A stretch of 64,000 nt of DNA from Archegozetes longisetosus (Eukaryota > Arthropoda > Arachnida > Sarcoptiformes > Trhypochthoniidae), in NCBI GenBank assembly GCA_018873245.2, contig JAEMBT020000009.1, forward strand, positions 1,426,001 to 1,490,000. Direction: 5' to 3'. The notes under the pieces are model-generated. The model worked only from the letters and a program-made list of their open reading frames with translations. It made no database searches and was not told the DNA's origin. A program made the position numbers and the translations under genes. Positions 8,763 to 19,600 of this stretch are shown here, in pieces. Every line of letters begins with the position of its first letter. Positions within the stretch are counted from its first letter, which is position 1.

Positions 8763-11050
8763 ATGAAAGTAATCCTCGCTTTGCTACTTTTGGTCGCATC
8801 AGTTTATTGTAAGAAAATTTCAAACTATTCTCAGATTTTATGCTAAAATGAGTTTCTTTTTAAATTTTATAAAAAAATATCAAAATTCAAAGTGTCCAGC
8901 AAATTTGATTTGAAATATTATTATTTTTTAATTAATAAAAATCATGAATTTTTTAATGACTAAGCTTTAAACCAAGTTTTGTTATTTACTGATAGGCGCT
9001 CCGACTACAACTGCTAAGCCAGAAGGCTCGTCTGAGAAACCTGCATCTGACTTCAAGACATTCCACGATCACACTCAGACAGAGTTACATAAGTTAGAGA
9101 CTAATGTAGCTAAAGTTGAAAAGGAAGAGGTCAAACATCTTAGCAATGAGCAATTGACTAAACTCAAAGCTCAACTTGAAAAAGACATTGAAGAAGTTAA
9201 CAAGGTATATTAAAAATGAATCAATAGTTTTGAGAAGAGCATATGCGAATGCTATAATGAGCTAACAATTGAGCATTTCTTCTCAGAATAAATTTAATTG
9301 CTAATTATTTTTAGAAATTTTCATTTACTAAACTTTATATTGAAATGAATTTATTTACAGCTCGAAAAGAGTGTTGAAGCAGAATCCAAGAAGACCTTAA
9401 CTGAAGAACAGAAAGCATTTGTCACCAAATCTGCTGATACTCTTAAAGACCTGAAGAAGAGATTGACTGCAGCTCAAGAAAAACTTGGTCATGTCGCTAC
9501 TGGAACTACTAAAGCTGCTGCTTCAACGACTGCTGCTATCTGTAAGTGGGTTTAGGATTGCCAAAACATTTTTTAATTTAATTTTTATACATAAATCAAA
9601 ACTCTGTTCACGTTTTTTTTGTTAAAAATAACGAATTTTTATTAATTCCCCGAAATTGTTGAAGGTATCTTAAGCTTTTATAAACAGATACAATTCAAAA
9701 TTTATTATTAACTTTTAATAAATATATTGATAGTCGAAGCTGAAAATGTAACCACAACTGAGAAACCTGCATCTGACTTCAAGACTTTCCACGATCACAC
9801 TCAGACAGAGTTACATAAGCTCGAGACCAACGTTGCTAAAGTTGAGAAGGAAGAGGTCAAACATCTTAACAATGAACAATTGACTAAACTTAAAGCTCAA
9901 GTTGAGAAAGATATCGAAGAAGTTGACAAAGTATTTTAAAAATAAATCAATAGCTTTTGAGAAGAAGGGCATTAATGAATTATAAGTATACTGAACTAAC
10001 AATTAAGCACTTCTTCTCAAAATAATTTTAATTGCTAATTATTTTAATGAATTTTCATTTACTAAACTTAATTTACAGCTGAAAAGAGTGTTGAAGCAGA
10101 ATCCAAGAAGACCTTAACTGAAGAACAGAAAGCATTTGTCACCAAATCTGCTGATACTCTTAAAGATCTGAAGAAGAGATTGACTGCAGCTCAAGAAAAA
10201 CTTGGTCATGTCGCTACTGGAACTACTAAAGCCGCTCCTTCAACTACCGCCGCAGCTACTACAGCTGCTGCAACTACCAAAGCTTTTGATATCTGTAAGT
10301 GAATTTCAGTCTACTAAAACACTTTTTTCATTTAATTTTTATGCATAAATCAATATAAGTTTAATTTTTTCGTAAAAAGTAGAATTTTATTAAATTTCTT
10401 ATATTGTTGGATGAATAAAAAATTTTTATAAACAGATACAATTCAAAATTTATTATTAACTTTTAATAAATATATTGATAGTCGAAGCTGAAAATGTGAC
10501 CACAACTGAGAAACCTGTATCCGACTTCAAGACTTTCCACGATCACACTCAGACAGAGTTACATAAGCTCGAGACCAACGTTGCTAAAGTTGAGAAAGAA
10601 GAGGTCAAACATCTTAGTGAAGAGCATCTGTCTAAACTTAAAGCTCAAGTTGAAAAAGATATCGAAGAAGTTGACAAGGTATATTAAAATAAATCAATAG
10701 TTTTAAGAAGAAGGGCATTAATGGATTATAAGTATACTGAACTAACAACTAAGCACTTCTCAAAATAATTTTAATCACTCATTACTTTTGGAAATTTTCA
10801 TCTACTAAACTTTATATTTAAACAAATTTATTTACAGCTGGAAAAGAGAGTTGAAGCAGAATCCAAGAAGACCTTAACTGAAGAACAGAAAGCATTTGTC
10901 ACCAAATCTGCTGATACTCTTAAAGACCTGAAGAAGAGATTGACTGCAGCTCAAGAAAAACTTGGTCATGTCGCTGCTACTACTAAAGCTCCTGCTTCGA
11001 CTGCTGCAGCTACTACAGCTGCTGCAACCACCAAAGCTGCTGCTTATTAA
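8763..11050 (+). CDS. Secreted protein with three tandem helical modules and Ala/Thr linkers
   Basis: Seven coding exons: 8763-8808, 8996-9204, 9361-9541, 9734-9930, about 10079-10294, 10482-10678 and 10838-11050. Residues 1-16 are a signal peptide. Three near-identical modules follow, each from two exons: the first carries DFKTFHDHTQTELHKLE, the second TLTEEQKAFVTKSADTL. The second exon of each pair ends in an Ala/Thr linker (ATTAAATTKA type). The mid-module phase-0 intron matches the genes at 678 and 2920. Codon 1 is chosen for the signal peptide and the TATA box 90 bp upstream. In the middle copy the fifth exon starts CTGAAAAG where copies 1 and 3 have CTCGAAAAG and CTGGAAAAG, one base more. 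With the normal acceptor the frame stops at 10115-10117. An AG eight bases further in (exon from 10087) would restore frame and give 416 residues. Function unknown; likely a helical-bundle secreted protein of the group 5/21-like family. Confidence 0.78.
9734..10294 (+). repeat. Second copy of the two-exon module unit
   Basis: The DNA from the first exon of module 2 to its second exon is repeated almost exactly from 10482 to 11030. Intron sequences, including the shared TATTATTAACTTTTAATAAA before each acceptor, are also duplicated. The unit length is about 750 bp and the third copy is the youngest by similarity. Module 1 (8996-9541) is the parent or a sister copy. Confidence 0.85.
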
Positions 11051-11089
11051 GTATTTAAGCCAAAAAATTGTAATTTATAGAAATATTTC

Positions 11090-11095
11090 AATAAA
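11090..11095 (+). terminator. Polyadenylation signal AATAAA
   Basis: AATAAA lies 40 bp after the stop codon of the three-module gene. Confidence 0.6.
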
Positions 11096-11100
11096 ATTGA

Positions 11101-12601
11101 ATAAACCGCTAAATTAATCAAAATCTTGATTGTGGTATAAAGATTCTCTATTCCAGAATCAAAAATTTTTAATTATTTTGTATTTTCATATGAATTTGTT
11201 ACCAATGATTTTTATTGAATATTCTTGAATCAAGTAAACCTGTGCAATGTTGAAAAATCCTACAAGTATTGGATAATTTTATAAATTTGGTGTTTTTCAT
11301 TTAATCATAGGTCAAGAAATGAACGTGAAATATGTTGAGTTTAAAGCTAAATAAAACTAGGAATTAAACAATACTGCAAAGTGTACAAAATTCAAGCTAT
11401 TTTTTTGAGAAATCTTGCCAGATTTAGTGCTAGTTTCATAAGTTTAATTATTATTAGAATATTTTAAACCTTAGAAAACGCTCCATCCACGTAAAATTCA
11501 GACTAAAGACTAGGATTCTCGGGTTTCGCATTTTATACTCGCAAATACCGATAAGTACTTGTCTTTAATTTAAATTCAAATTAAAGCACACGCTTTCTTT
11601 CAATAGAGTAAAAATTTTCAGAGGGTATGCTACTTATGTTGTTATAAAAAAAGAAAACTTGACTACAAAATAACAAGTTCAACAACAGTAATTTATTTTC
11701 AAATTAATTGCGTACGCAAAACTATAAAACAAATACATTTAAATAAATTCAATACTCTTGAGAATTTAGACAATTAGTCTGAAGATAAGATTAAATTATT
11801 AGACTCGGATAAAAAATTCAGTAAAACGTCTTTCAAATAACTTCTATTCAATTTAGTCTAAGATCATAATTATCTAATAAAATAATAATAATAGTAATAA
11901 TATTTTAATCCGTCAGTAATATCCTGAACTTGAGACGTAATATCCTTTTTCAGATTAAGTTCAATAGACAATTTAATAAATATTAAAGTTTATCATATAA
12001 GATATTATGATGCATTTCAATATTATCAATCTTTAAATAGTCTCTCAATCTGTTTGTCTATAGCGTAAACTCACTCTATCGGTAGCACTGTATAAACTCG
12101 AGCATTAAGTAATATCTAATTCATTCAAAACGTTGTCATTAGATTCAATGCAGAAAATAATTTTCAAATATATTGCAAAATAAACCTCATTATTGTTTGT
12201 TTATTAATAAACATTTACTTTATATAAGCAATCATCTTACAGAAAGTCTATTATTCTCTAAGAGAAAACTTTTTCTAAATAATTTGAGTGTATTTTAAAT
12301 TTGGTCAGGTAAGAGACAACAATCAGTCCCTCCTCAACAACACAATAGCATAACAATAAGACAGAAAGCACTATCAAATGAAATCAATTTCGTTCAGAAG
12401 CATCTCAAAAATAGAATTAAATTGATTTACACTTCGATAAACTTGTAACACAAATGAAAAAATCACGACTCGGGAAAGGAAGAAATAGAAAACATATTTT
12501 AGAAACTCATTAACCCGATTATTGATTGCATAAAGAGAAATGTTCAGAAAATTTTCAATAAATCCATAATCTTATGGAATTTTAATTTTTTCGATCTATA
12601 G
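11101..12601. other. Intergenic DNA, possibly with more decayed exons
   Basis: No intact gene. Since the next 500 bp are remnants of a family member, the matching first exon may lie around 12370-12540. That stretch has a helix-like Lys-rich translation broken by stops, too degraded to call. Confidence 0.35.
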
Positions 12602-13107
12602 CTTAAAGAAGTTTTAGAAAAAATGGGTGAAAACTACACACTATTATACACACTGAAAAGCAGAAGAGTTTTCTTGAGAGCACATTCGTTAAGTTTAAGA
12701 CCGCTCAAGTTAGAAAGTATAGAAAAGTTGGTTAAGGATTGGAGTAATAACAAGACTACCGGAAATTAAGGTGCAAATATATTGAAAGCAGAAATGGATT
12801 AAGCCATTTAAAACTTATATAAAGATGCACGACGAAATCTAATTGACTTATGATCCGAGAGAAGAACCAACTAGACTAAATTAGGTTTCGATAAGTCGTG
12901 AAGTTTCGGCTGTTAGAGTAATCTGCTATTAACAAAAATTATTTGTCTAAAAAGCTTTCTAAAATAAATTTTTCGCGTTTATAGATTGAAAGTTAGATAA
13001 CCAAAGAACTGAATAAAAGTTATTTACCTGAAGATGAAATATTTCATAAGATTAAAAAATAGCTTAGCTTCGAATAGCAATTGAAGAAGTTATTGGAGTA
13101 ATTAAAA
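12602..13107 (+). pseudogene. Decayed two-module helical protein gene
   Basis: Three exon remnants keep the family's splice layout. Exon 12602-12769 follows a TATAG acceptor and reads through helix-like sequence (LKEVLEKMGENY, then ESIEKLVKDW) to a TAA. Sequence 12784-12913 aligns base for base with the C-terminal module of the gene at 678, for example CCGAGAGAAGAACCAACTAG against its CCGAAAGAAGAACCAATTAG. It carries in-frame stops. After a decayed intron, 12985-13107 aligns with that gene's last exon (CCTGAAGATGAA against CCTGAAGATAAG) but holds several TAG codons and a TAA. No signal-peptide exon was found. It is a dead paralogue. Confidence 0.75.
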
Positions 13108-13910
13108 AGTTAAGCATTACCTATATGGATTTTCGGATAAAACGTAATAGATTTTCAAGCAATGATAGATTAGAGATTATTTCCTCTATTTTTTGTGTAG
13201 TCGATCCAACTAAACAAACTATTCAAATAACTTATAGTCAATGAATTTTAATCAAACATTTCATTTTGAATTGACTAAAATAACTTGTAAAACTTCAGCA
13301 TGTATGAACATACATGATTGTTTGATGAAGCAAAAGAGACGCTGTGATTATTATTGTTGATAGATCAATGTCTATGGAAGAAAATTGTCTTATACTCTAT
13401 CAATCAAATAAATTTATAAAACCCAATTGTAACCTTATGACTTCCACAGAAGATACGATGAATGTTTAGAACCTAATACCACTAAAAATAATAATAATAT
13501 TGATATATCTTTTTTTTATTAATTTTTGTTTATTCTCTGAGATTTTTGATGAGAAAATAGAATAAGGTTTTCTTAGACTCCTCACCCTAAAAAAGTGTTT
13601 TCGACATTAAGCTATGAAATCCGAAACATTGGTAACAAGTCCATTGCAAAAATTGTAAAATTACTTAATTAAAGGTAATTTAGGTATCTTTGATATAGTA
13701 AAGTCGAAGGTTATAAACATTTTTGGAAATTTTCGAGTACATAAGAATATGAACAGTCCCTGGTTCTCATCACGCACTTTAACTTTTCTATTAATCAAAT
13801 TAAAAGACAAAACAACTCGAGTTAGCATAAGAGCCCACTTTGAGTTGTTTAAAAATAAATTGCTTCTCAATAGAGAAAAATACAATTAAAAACTTTGCAA
13901 AATCAAATCT
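13108..13910. other. Intergenic AT-rich DNA
   Basis: Nothing recognised; the 74-codon antisense frame at 13661-13885 has no support. Confidence 0.4.
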
Positions 13911-14470
13911 GTCATTGCTTTACACCTAGTCGTCATACTCTCCTTAGAGTAAATATTTCATGCCAATATTCATAGAGATCAAAATGTCTGTGAGAGTTAT
14001 ATTTAATTCTAAATTAGATTAAGTAAATCGCTCCGACTACACAGTCGGCTAAAATTAAGACCGAAAGTTCTCATGAATAGTATAAATATTATTTGAAAAT
14101 TATTGGACATTTAGAAGAAATTAATGTTTCGAGAAGCTTGTACCCGAAGTAGAGAAAATGGCAACTTATGGGGAAAAAAACCTAAAAACGTATGAAAAAG
14201 CTTACACAACATTTTTCTAAAAACAGGATTAATTAGTTAAATTTTAAAAGTTAGAGTAAGTTATAAGAGATTTTTGAACTTAAAATATTAAATATACTTG
14301 TTGATCTATAGTTCAATAGTGAAATTGAGGAAGTGCTACACACTGCACAATGGAAAACTTTTGTTGAGAACATTGCAGCTCACTCCAACACTTACAATAC
14401 TAGGATCGAAAACTTGAAAATGTTGGTCAAAGGTTGGACCAATACTAAGACAATAGTACTACATTTAATT
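13911..14470 (+). pseudogene. Decayed relative of the three-module helical gene
   Basis: Sequence 13911-13946 resembles the signal-peptide exon of the gene at 8763 but has lost its start codon. At about 14031 the string CGCTCCGACTACA is identical to the start of that gene's second exon, then frameshifts and stops follow. A helix-like fragment (EKMATYGEKNLKTYEK) survives near 14150-14200. After a TATAG acceptor, 14312-14455 is open and reads as the second helical exon, with WKTFVENIAAHSNTYNT in the place of QKAFVTKSADTLKDLKK. Its end runs into an inverted-repeat element at 14474. It is best read as a pseudogene; the last exon could still be used. Confidence 0.68.
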
Positions 14471-14473
14471 TAC

Positions 14474-14640
14474 AGGGTGATAATAAAAGGACTCTAATAA
14501 AATCAAATTTTTTATTCAAAAACTGTTCAATATTTTTACAAGGGATTTTCATAAAAACAAAGAAGAATAATGGGAGTTCATGATATGATATTCTCGACAT
14601 GCCACTTAAACTTTATTAAAGTCCTTTTATTTTCATCCTT
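14474..14640. mobile_element. Short inverted-repeat (MITE-like) element
   Basis: The left arm (14476-14504) contains AATAAAAGGACTCTAATAAA. The right arm (14611-14638) is its imperfect reverse complement, containing AATAAAAGGACTTTAATAAA. About 105 bp lie between them. It sits exactly at the 3' end of the decayed gene. No second copy was noticed. Confidence 0.6.
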
Positions 14641-14927
14641 ATTAAAGACCTAATTAATTTAAATCAATTTCAGTTAGCTTTTGCAATGCTATTTTTTGCA
14701 AATAAAAAAATTTCAAATTACGTCTTAAATTGTAAGTCAACTTAATAATCATAAATTTTCTCAAAATAAAGACTTCGAACAATAGTAAAGTTCATTTAAA
14801 TGGTTCATTTTTTAAACTAAATTTGCATAATTGATTATAAGATTAGAGAAAAAAAATAAAAGTTAAGAATATGATAGTCAGTTCAATACTAATGATGAAA
14901 AGAAATTATATCTAGTATTCATCAGTC

Positions 14928-15023
14928 ATGAACAAGATATTAGTCATTTTTGTGAAGTCATTAGTTTTGCTTAATATATCTTGTTATGAAGTTGTAGTTG
15001 AACGAGAACAAGAAACTGATTAA
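14928..15023 (+). CDS. Very short secreted-type open frame, possibly a gene remnant
   Basis: A 31-codon frame starts at an ATG and encodes a hydrophobic signal-like stretch (MNKILVIFVKSLVLLN), then an acidic tail ending EREQETD before TAA. A splice-acceptor-like TTTTTAG lies just downstream (about 15042-15048). It could be an orphan signal-peptide exon left by loss of a family member, a micropeptide, or chance. Confidence 0.2.
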   Translation: MNKILVIFVKSLVLLNISCYEVVVEREQETD

Positions 15024-15698
15024 TTATAATCAAAATATTATTTTTAGGTACGGTCGCAGATTAGGTCTGTCTCGATCCCTGAAAGAAATATCAAAGGAGG
15101 GAACCAAACCAAAACAAATTTTTCAAAAGTTAAAAATGATTTTATTGCTATATTTATGAAATTAAAAATTTGATCTGCAAATTCATGAATTGGTGTGGCT
15201 CACTCTATTAAATATCGATTATTATTCTGATTGTTCATTTTATATAAGTCAAGAAACAGGCGTAATTTGAAATTTAAAAATTTAAATGCAACACTTATTA
15301 TTAATGTTTTATTTTTTTATTTCATAAATGAATATTGATTTACTTATCTATAGATTTAAAGTAACACACATATTTTTGATTTAAATGTAAAAGACAAAAT
15401 TTGTTCACTTGTTGACAAAACATGAAACCAAAATAATAACTATAATGTTAATAGACTATCAATTTGAATGACAGAATTATTAAGTTAGATGAAAACAAAT
15501 GATGTGGTTCATATTTAAAGACATTACTACAATTTTAAAAAATTATTAAATAATTAAGAATAAAAATTTTAAAAACTACAAATAAAATATATTTGATTCT
15601 TGAAAATGATATTCGTTGAGATTCCTGCACTTCAGATCTGAGTCGGGCCTCATTTCTTGAGCCTGGCAACTGTACTTTAGGATGTAATACTTAGTTTA
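15024..15698. other. Intergenic AT-rich DNA
   Basis: No gene or repeat was recognised. Confidence 0.4.
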
Positions 15699-16138
15699 TT
15701 ATCCCTCGTCACAACTGTGGAGTAAAATGTTCCAAGTTTGACTTCAAAAATCTCGCTAAAATCAATAGAATGTCGTCATTTCTTGAAAATTTAGCTATTC
15801 TTCAGTCATATATCTTACTTTGAATGACAGAAATCCTGATTAATTTAGACTTATAACTTTATTTAAAAAAATTTTCTAGCAACATGTCTTTCTGAGAACA
15901 GAAATTGCCCCTAACATCGCAGTGCTGTGATGTCGCTGCTAGCAATTTGAATCACTGATGACGCTGTAGTAGATAATAACTAGAAATAATTAGTAAGTTA
16001 AAACTTCGAAAACAAGAGCTAACTTTGTTTTTTAAAGCATTTGGACTAATCTAGAACAAATATAAAGCGTGGAAAACGTGGAGTAACATTTTATTCCACA
16101 GTTAATTTTACGTTTTCGGAAGTTGTGACGAAGGGCTA
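15699..16138. mobile_element. MITE-like element, copy 2
   Basis: About 440 bp bounded by TTATCCCTCGTCACAACT on the left and AGTTGTGACGAAGGG on the right. It is collinear with the element at 6239-6717. In both copies the right terminal repeat carries an extra stretch of about 19 bp (TTTTACGTTTTCGGA region) absent from the left one. No coding capacity. Confidence 0.75.
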
Positions 16139-19100
16139 AAGCATATATTTTACTTTCTCATTAATACACTCTTATGTTGTGAATAAATTTTTGAAAACTA
16201 TTTCTATTCGAGAAGTCGTGTTATAGCCTTGTGTTTACTCGTTCAGCCTGTATGACTAAATTTGAGTTCCTTATGATAAGATTCGTAGGAAGTAAATCAT
16301 TAAGTTATTATTCTAAGAAGATATTTCAGAATAAATCGCATAACTGATATTAACTGATGAGATTGAGTAATTTTAAACTGTTGACAATCTAAATCAGTCA
16401 AATCTTTATAAACCATATTTGATGTACTTTCTTTTCCGAACTATGCTCACATTTAATAGATATACATTTATTTAAACAACAATTAATAAGTTATTTACAA
16501 AAAATCTTTTATTTGAAGTAATTATATAAAATAAAAATCTGGTTAAAATTATAACTAAAGGGATTGAGTACGAAATACTTTTCAAATAGAATTATAGTTG
16601 AATTTAGTTTCTTCCGAATAAATAGTGTCATATTGAGTGCAAATATGACAAAAAGCCTTTCATTTCATTTTTCATTCATGCATGAAAATTAAAACTTCAG
16701 CACTTATTTCAAATTCTCTGATCATTAAAGTCAGTGTACTTTAAACTACTTTAATAAATCATTAAAAGATTTTCTTTGACTTAGAGCAAAATTAAAGTAA
16801 TTTCATATTTTTAATAATTGATTTTCCCTATAATGTATACAGAAATATAAATTTGAATACATTGAAGGCATGTGCTTTCATAAAGAAAAATTAGAATTCA
16901 AAGCAAACTTCTATCATCCTTTGTTAAACTTCATAAGAATACAAGAAAAACAAATGTATTCTTAAAATCATCTTTACCTCAACAACGTATTAAAACTATT
17001 CCACTCAGTAAACTTCAATAATTTAATGCTTAACATATCTATTACTTAATTAGAATGAAAAAACATTATTCGTGATAAGTATTGATATAAATGCTTAAAT
17101 GAATTTTTCATAAAAAAAGCAGTTATGTAACATAACATTCGGATTCGTGTTTAAAGCTTCAATTCAAACTACCCTTTTATTTGATTTTCATGATATTGGA
17201 ATGCGATTTATTTTTCTTTTTGGCAGAAGTCTATGATTTGCATAAACAGGAATATTTGTTTTCAATTCGTGTTTACTATATTCACGTTTTGGCCTCAATT
17301 AATATATATAATATTCATTTGGAAGAAGAAACGCAAAATTTAATTTTATTATTTCATGCATTTAGTATAAGAAAATACTCAATTTTGATACCATTCACTT
17401 CTATTAATAAATTTATTGATAGAATACATGCTTATTGTCTATAAATTTCATGCAAGATAAATTTTTGATTAAATCTAAATTTTATTAGATTTTTATCAGT
17501 GTAGTGATGTTCAGATAGTTTATGGCATATTTTCAGTGTCTATTTAAGCTAAAGGTTAATATTTTTATTGAGGCAATAAATCTTTACAATAAAAATTTTA
17601 TTAGAATGTATTCTCAGAATAGATGTTCAGTAAAACAGATACTTTTTTAAGGAGCTAGTCATTTATTAATACATTGAGTTCATAAATAAACTCAATTTCG
17701 TACAGTTTCTTAAAATTTAGGGAAAATTTCAAAAAATGACGTTTATTTTACAGTTTGTTTAAAGATTTATCGTTACTCACCGTTTATCGCGAATAGTATA
17801 TTCGCTTATTATACAATTAGAAAATTGTGCGACTCTTCATCGCAAAAATTTAAGGTTTATTTAGAATAAAACTTATTGAAGATAATGAATCTCATAGCAG
17901 CTAAAATTCATATTACTTTCATTTACACAGCTACTTCAATCATGCAAAATAATCTAGTTAAACGATATTCACATATTTAGAAAAAAACGACATTTTTTTC
18001 TAAAAATAAAAACTAGGTATAAGTCAAATTTTCCGATCAATTACTAAGCTTTATTGGTTTTATTTTTATTTAATGGTAAGTTTACAATTGTCTGAAAAGC
18101 TGTCAGACCTATAATTTTGTGCGAAATCGAAAGTTAAGCTCAAAAAATTGAGTCCAAATGCAATGGTTTTTGTGTTAATGTTAAGCCAATTAAAATTTTT
18201 TTGTTTGAAAGGTCATTAGAGCGAGAAATCCAGGTTTAAGTTCTTTACAAAAATAGTCTAAATTTTCAGTTTAAACTATTTGTTACACTTTCAAAGTGAT
18301 GTGTGACAAATGCCGTAACCCTTTCACCTATCAATTAAAAAGAGTCATCAAATTTATGAATAATTCAATAGTAATGACAAGCGAACCGTTTAATTAAATA
18401 CAAGTCTATTTTAGAAATTTTTACGACTCATGAATCTATTTGTTTGGTAGCTTTTCAAAGAGTTACTATGAAACGAATTCTATCTAGACTGAAAGAAAAT
18501 TATGTTTTATTTGTATTATACGCTCTTTTAAGAACTGAAAGAAAGCTTTTGACACGCAAACTAAATCAATACTGTCTTCAAGAACGATAAGTATTCAAAA
18601 AGCACTAAATAAATGATTAGTTTGAAAATCAGGATAATTGACTTTGAACAGTTGTATCAACAAAGCATTGATTGCTTTGAATTGTTTACAATTAAAATCT
18701 AACTAAAAATATATATAATAATTAAAGAGTAATGAAAACCGAATTATGTTATGATAATGAATGAAATAAACGGTTTGCAGAACTAGATGGTTGAATAAGT
18801 GAAAAGTTTTTTGAACATGTCCTAAATCTGAGTGGTAAGCAAAATGAAATCATCTAATAATTGATTTGTCGGCGCAAAGAACTTTCTTTTTAATCTCAAT
18901 AAAAATAAGAGATAATAACAGGTCAATGAGATCGTGTCACTCACAATATAAACTCTGAAAGTTCACTATCTATTTAATTAATAGCCTAAATATTTTTTGT
19001 CTCAACTACTGCTTATAGATATCAAAAAATTTTAATTTCTATTCAATAACTCTTTTGATGTATACCTAATAAGGTCTAACCTCTTATTTGACATCTAAAC

Positions 19101-19356
19101 CCAATTCTTGTAGCAATTCAAGGATGGATTAGGAGATCGCGGCCGCGGAACCGATCGTTTAATCGTGAATTAAATTAAGCGAATAATAAAAAATTTGCAG
19201 ACTTTTATTGTCACAAATAGAAAATTAATATCGATTTGTTTAAGAAAAAGTTTATTTGTATTAATTGGTACCAGGACTTTGAACTCTAATTCTTTAGCTG
19301 ATTTTTGCCACTCTTAAGTCCACAATTCGCTTAAATCAATCTGTATTTCTGACGGA
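16139..19356. other. Gene-poor AT-rich DNA
   Basis: No supported gene. An 87-codon frame at 17181-17444 is hydrophobic but has no family signature. A short GC-rich palindrome lies at 19138-19147. Confidence 0.4.
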
Positions 19357-19364
19357 TATAAATA
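19357..19364 (+). promoter_or_regulatory. TATA box of the Gly/His-rich gene
   Basis: TATAAATA, with an initiator-like TCATTCAGT about 30 bp downstream (19387-19395). Transcription from here gives a 5' untranslated region of about 210 nt before the start codon at 19601. Confidence 0.55.
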
Positions 19365-19600
19365 TGAGTTGCTTTTCAACCAGAAGTCATTCAGTTTCTG
19401 ATTTCAGTTCTTTTACTTATCTTAAAGTATAAGCTATCTGAGAAAAGTATATACAGTGATATCTAATACTTATAAGCTTTAAAAAGTATACGATATTATC
19501 ATTCTTAACTGATTCAAAGTGAGAAATTCAAGTTGAGTCAAATTCTTATCAACTTATTTGGAACTTATTTGTTGAGCTTAAAGTTTCTGCAAGTGGTAAA

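Noticed and set aside
17181..17444. 87-codon hydrophobic frame
   Set aside because: No ATG-led signal with context, no motif; composition fits chance in AT-rich DNA.
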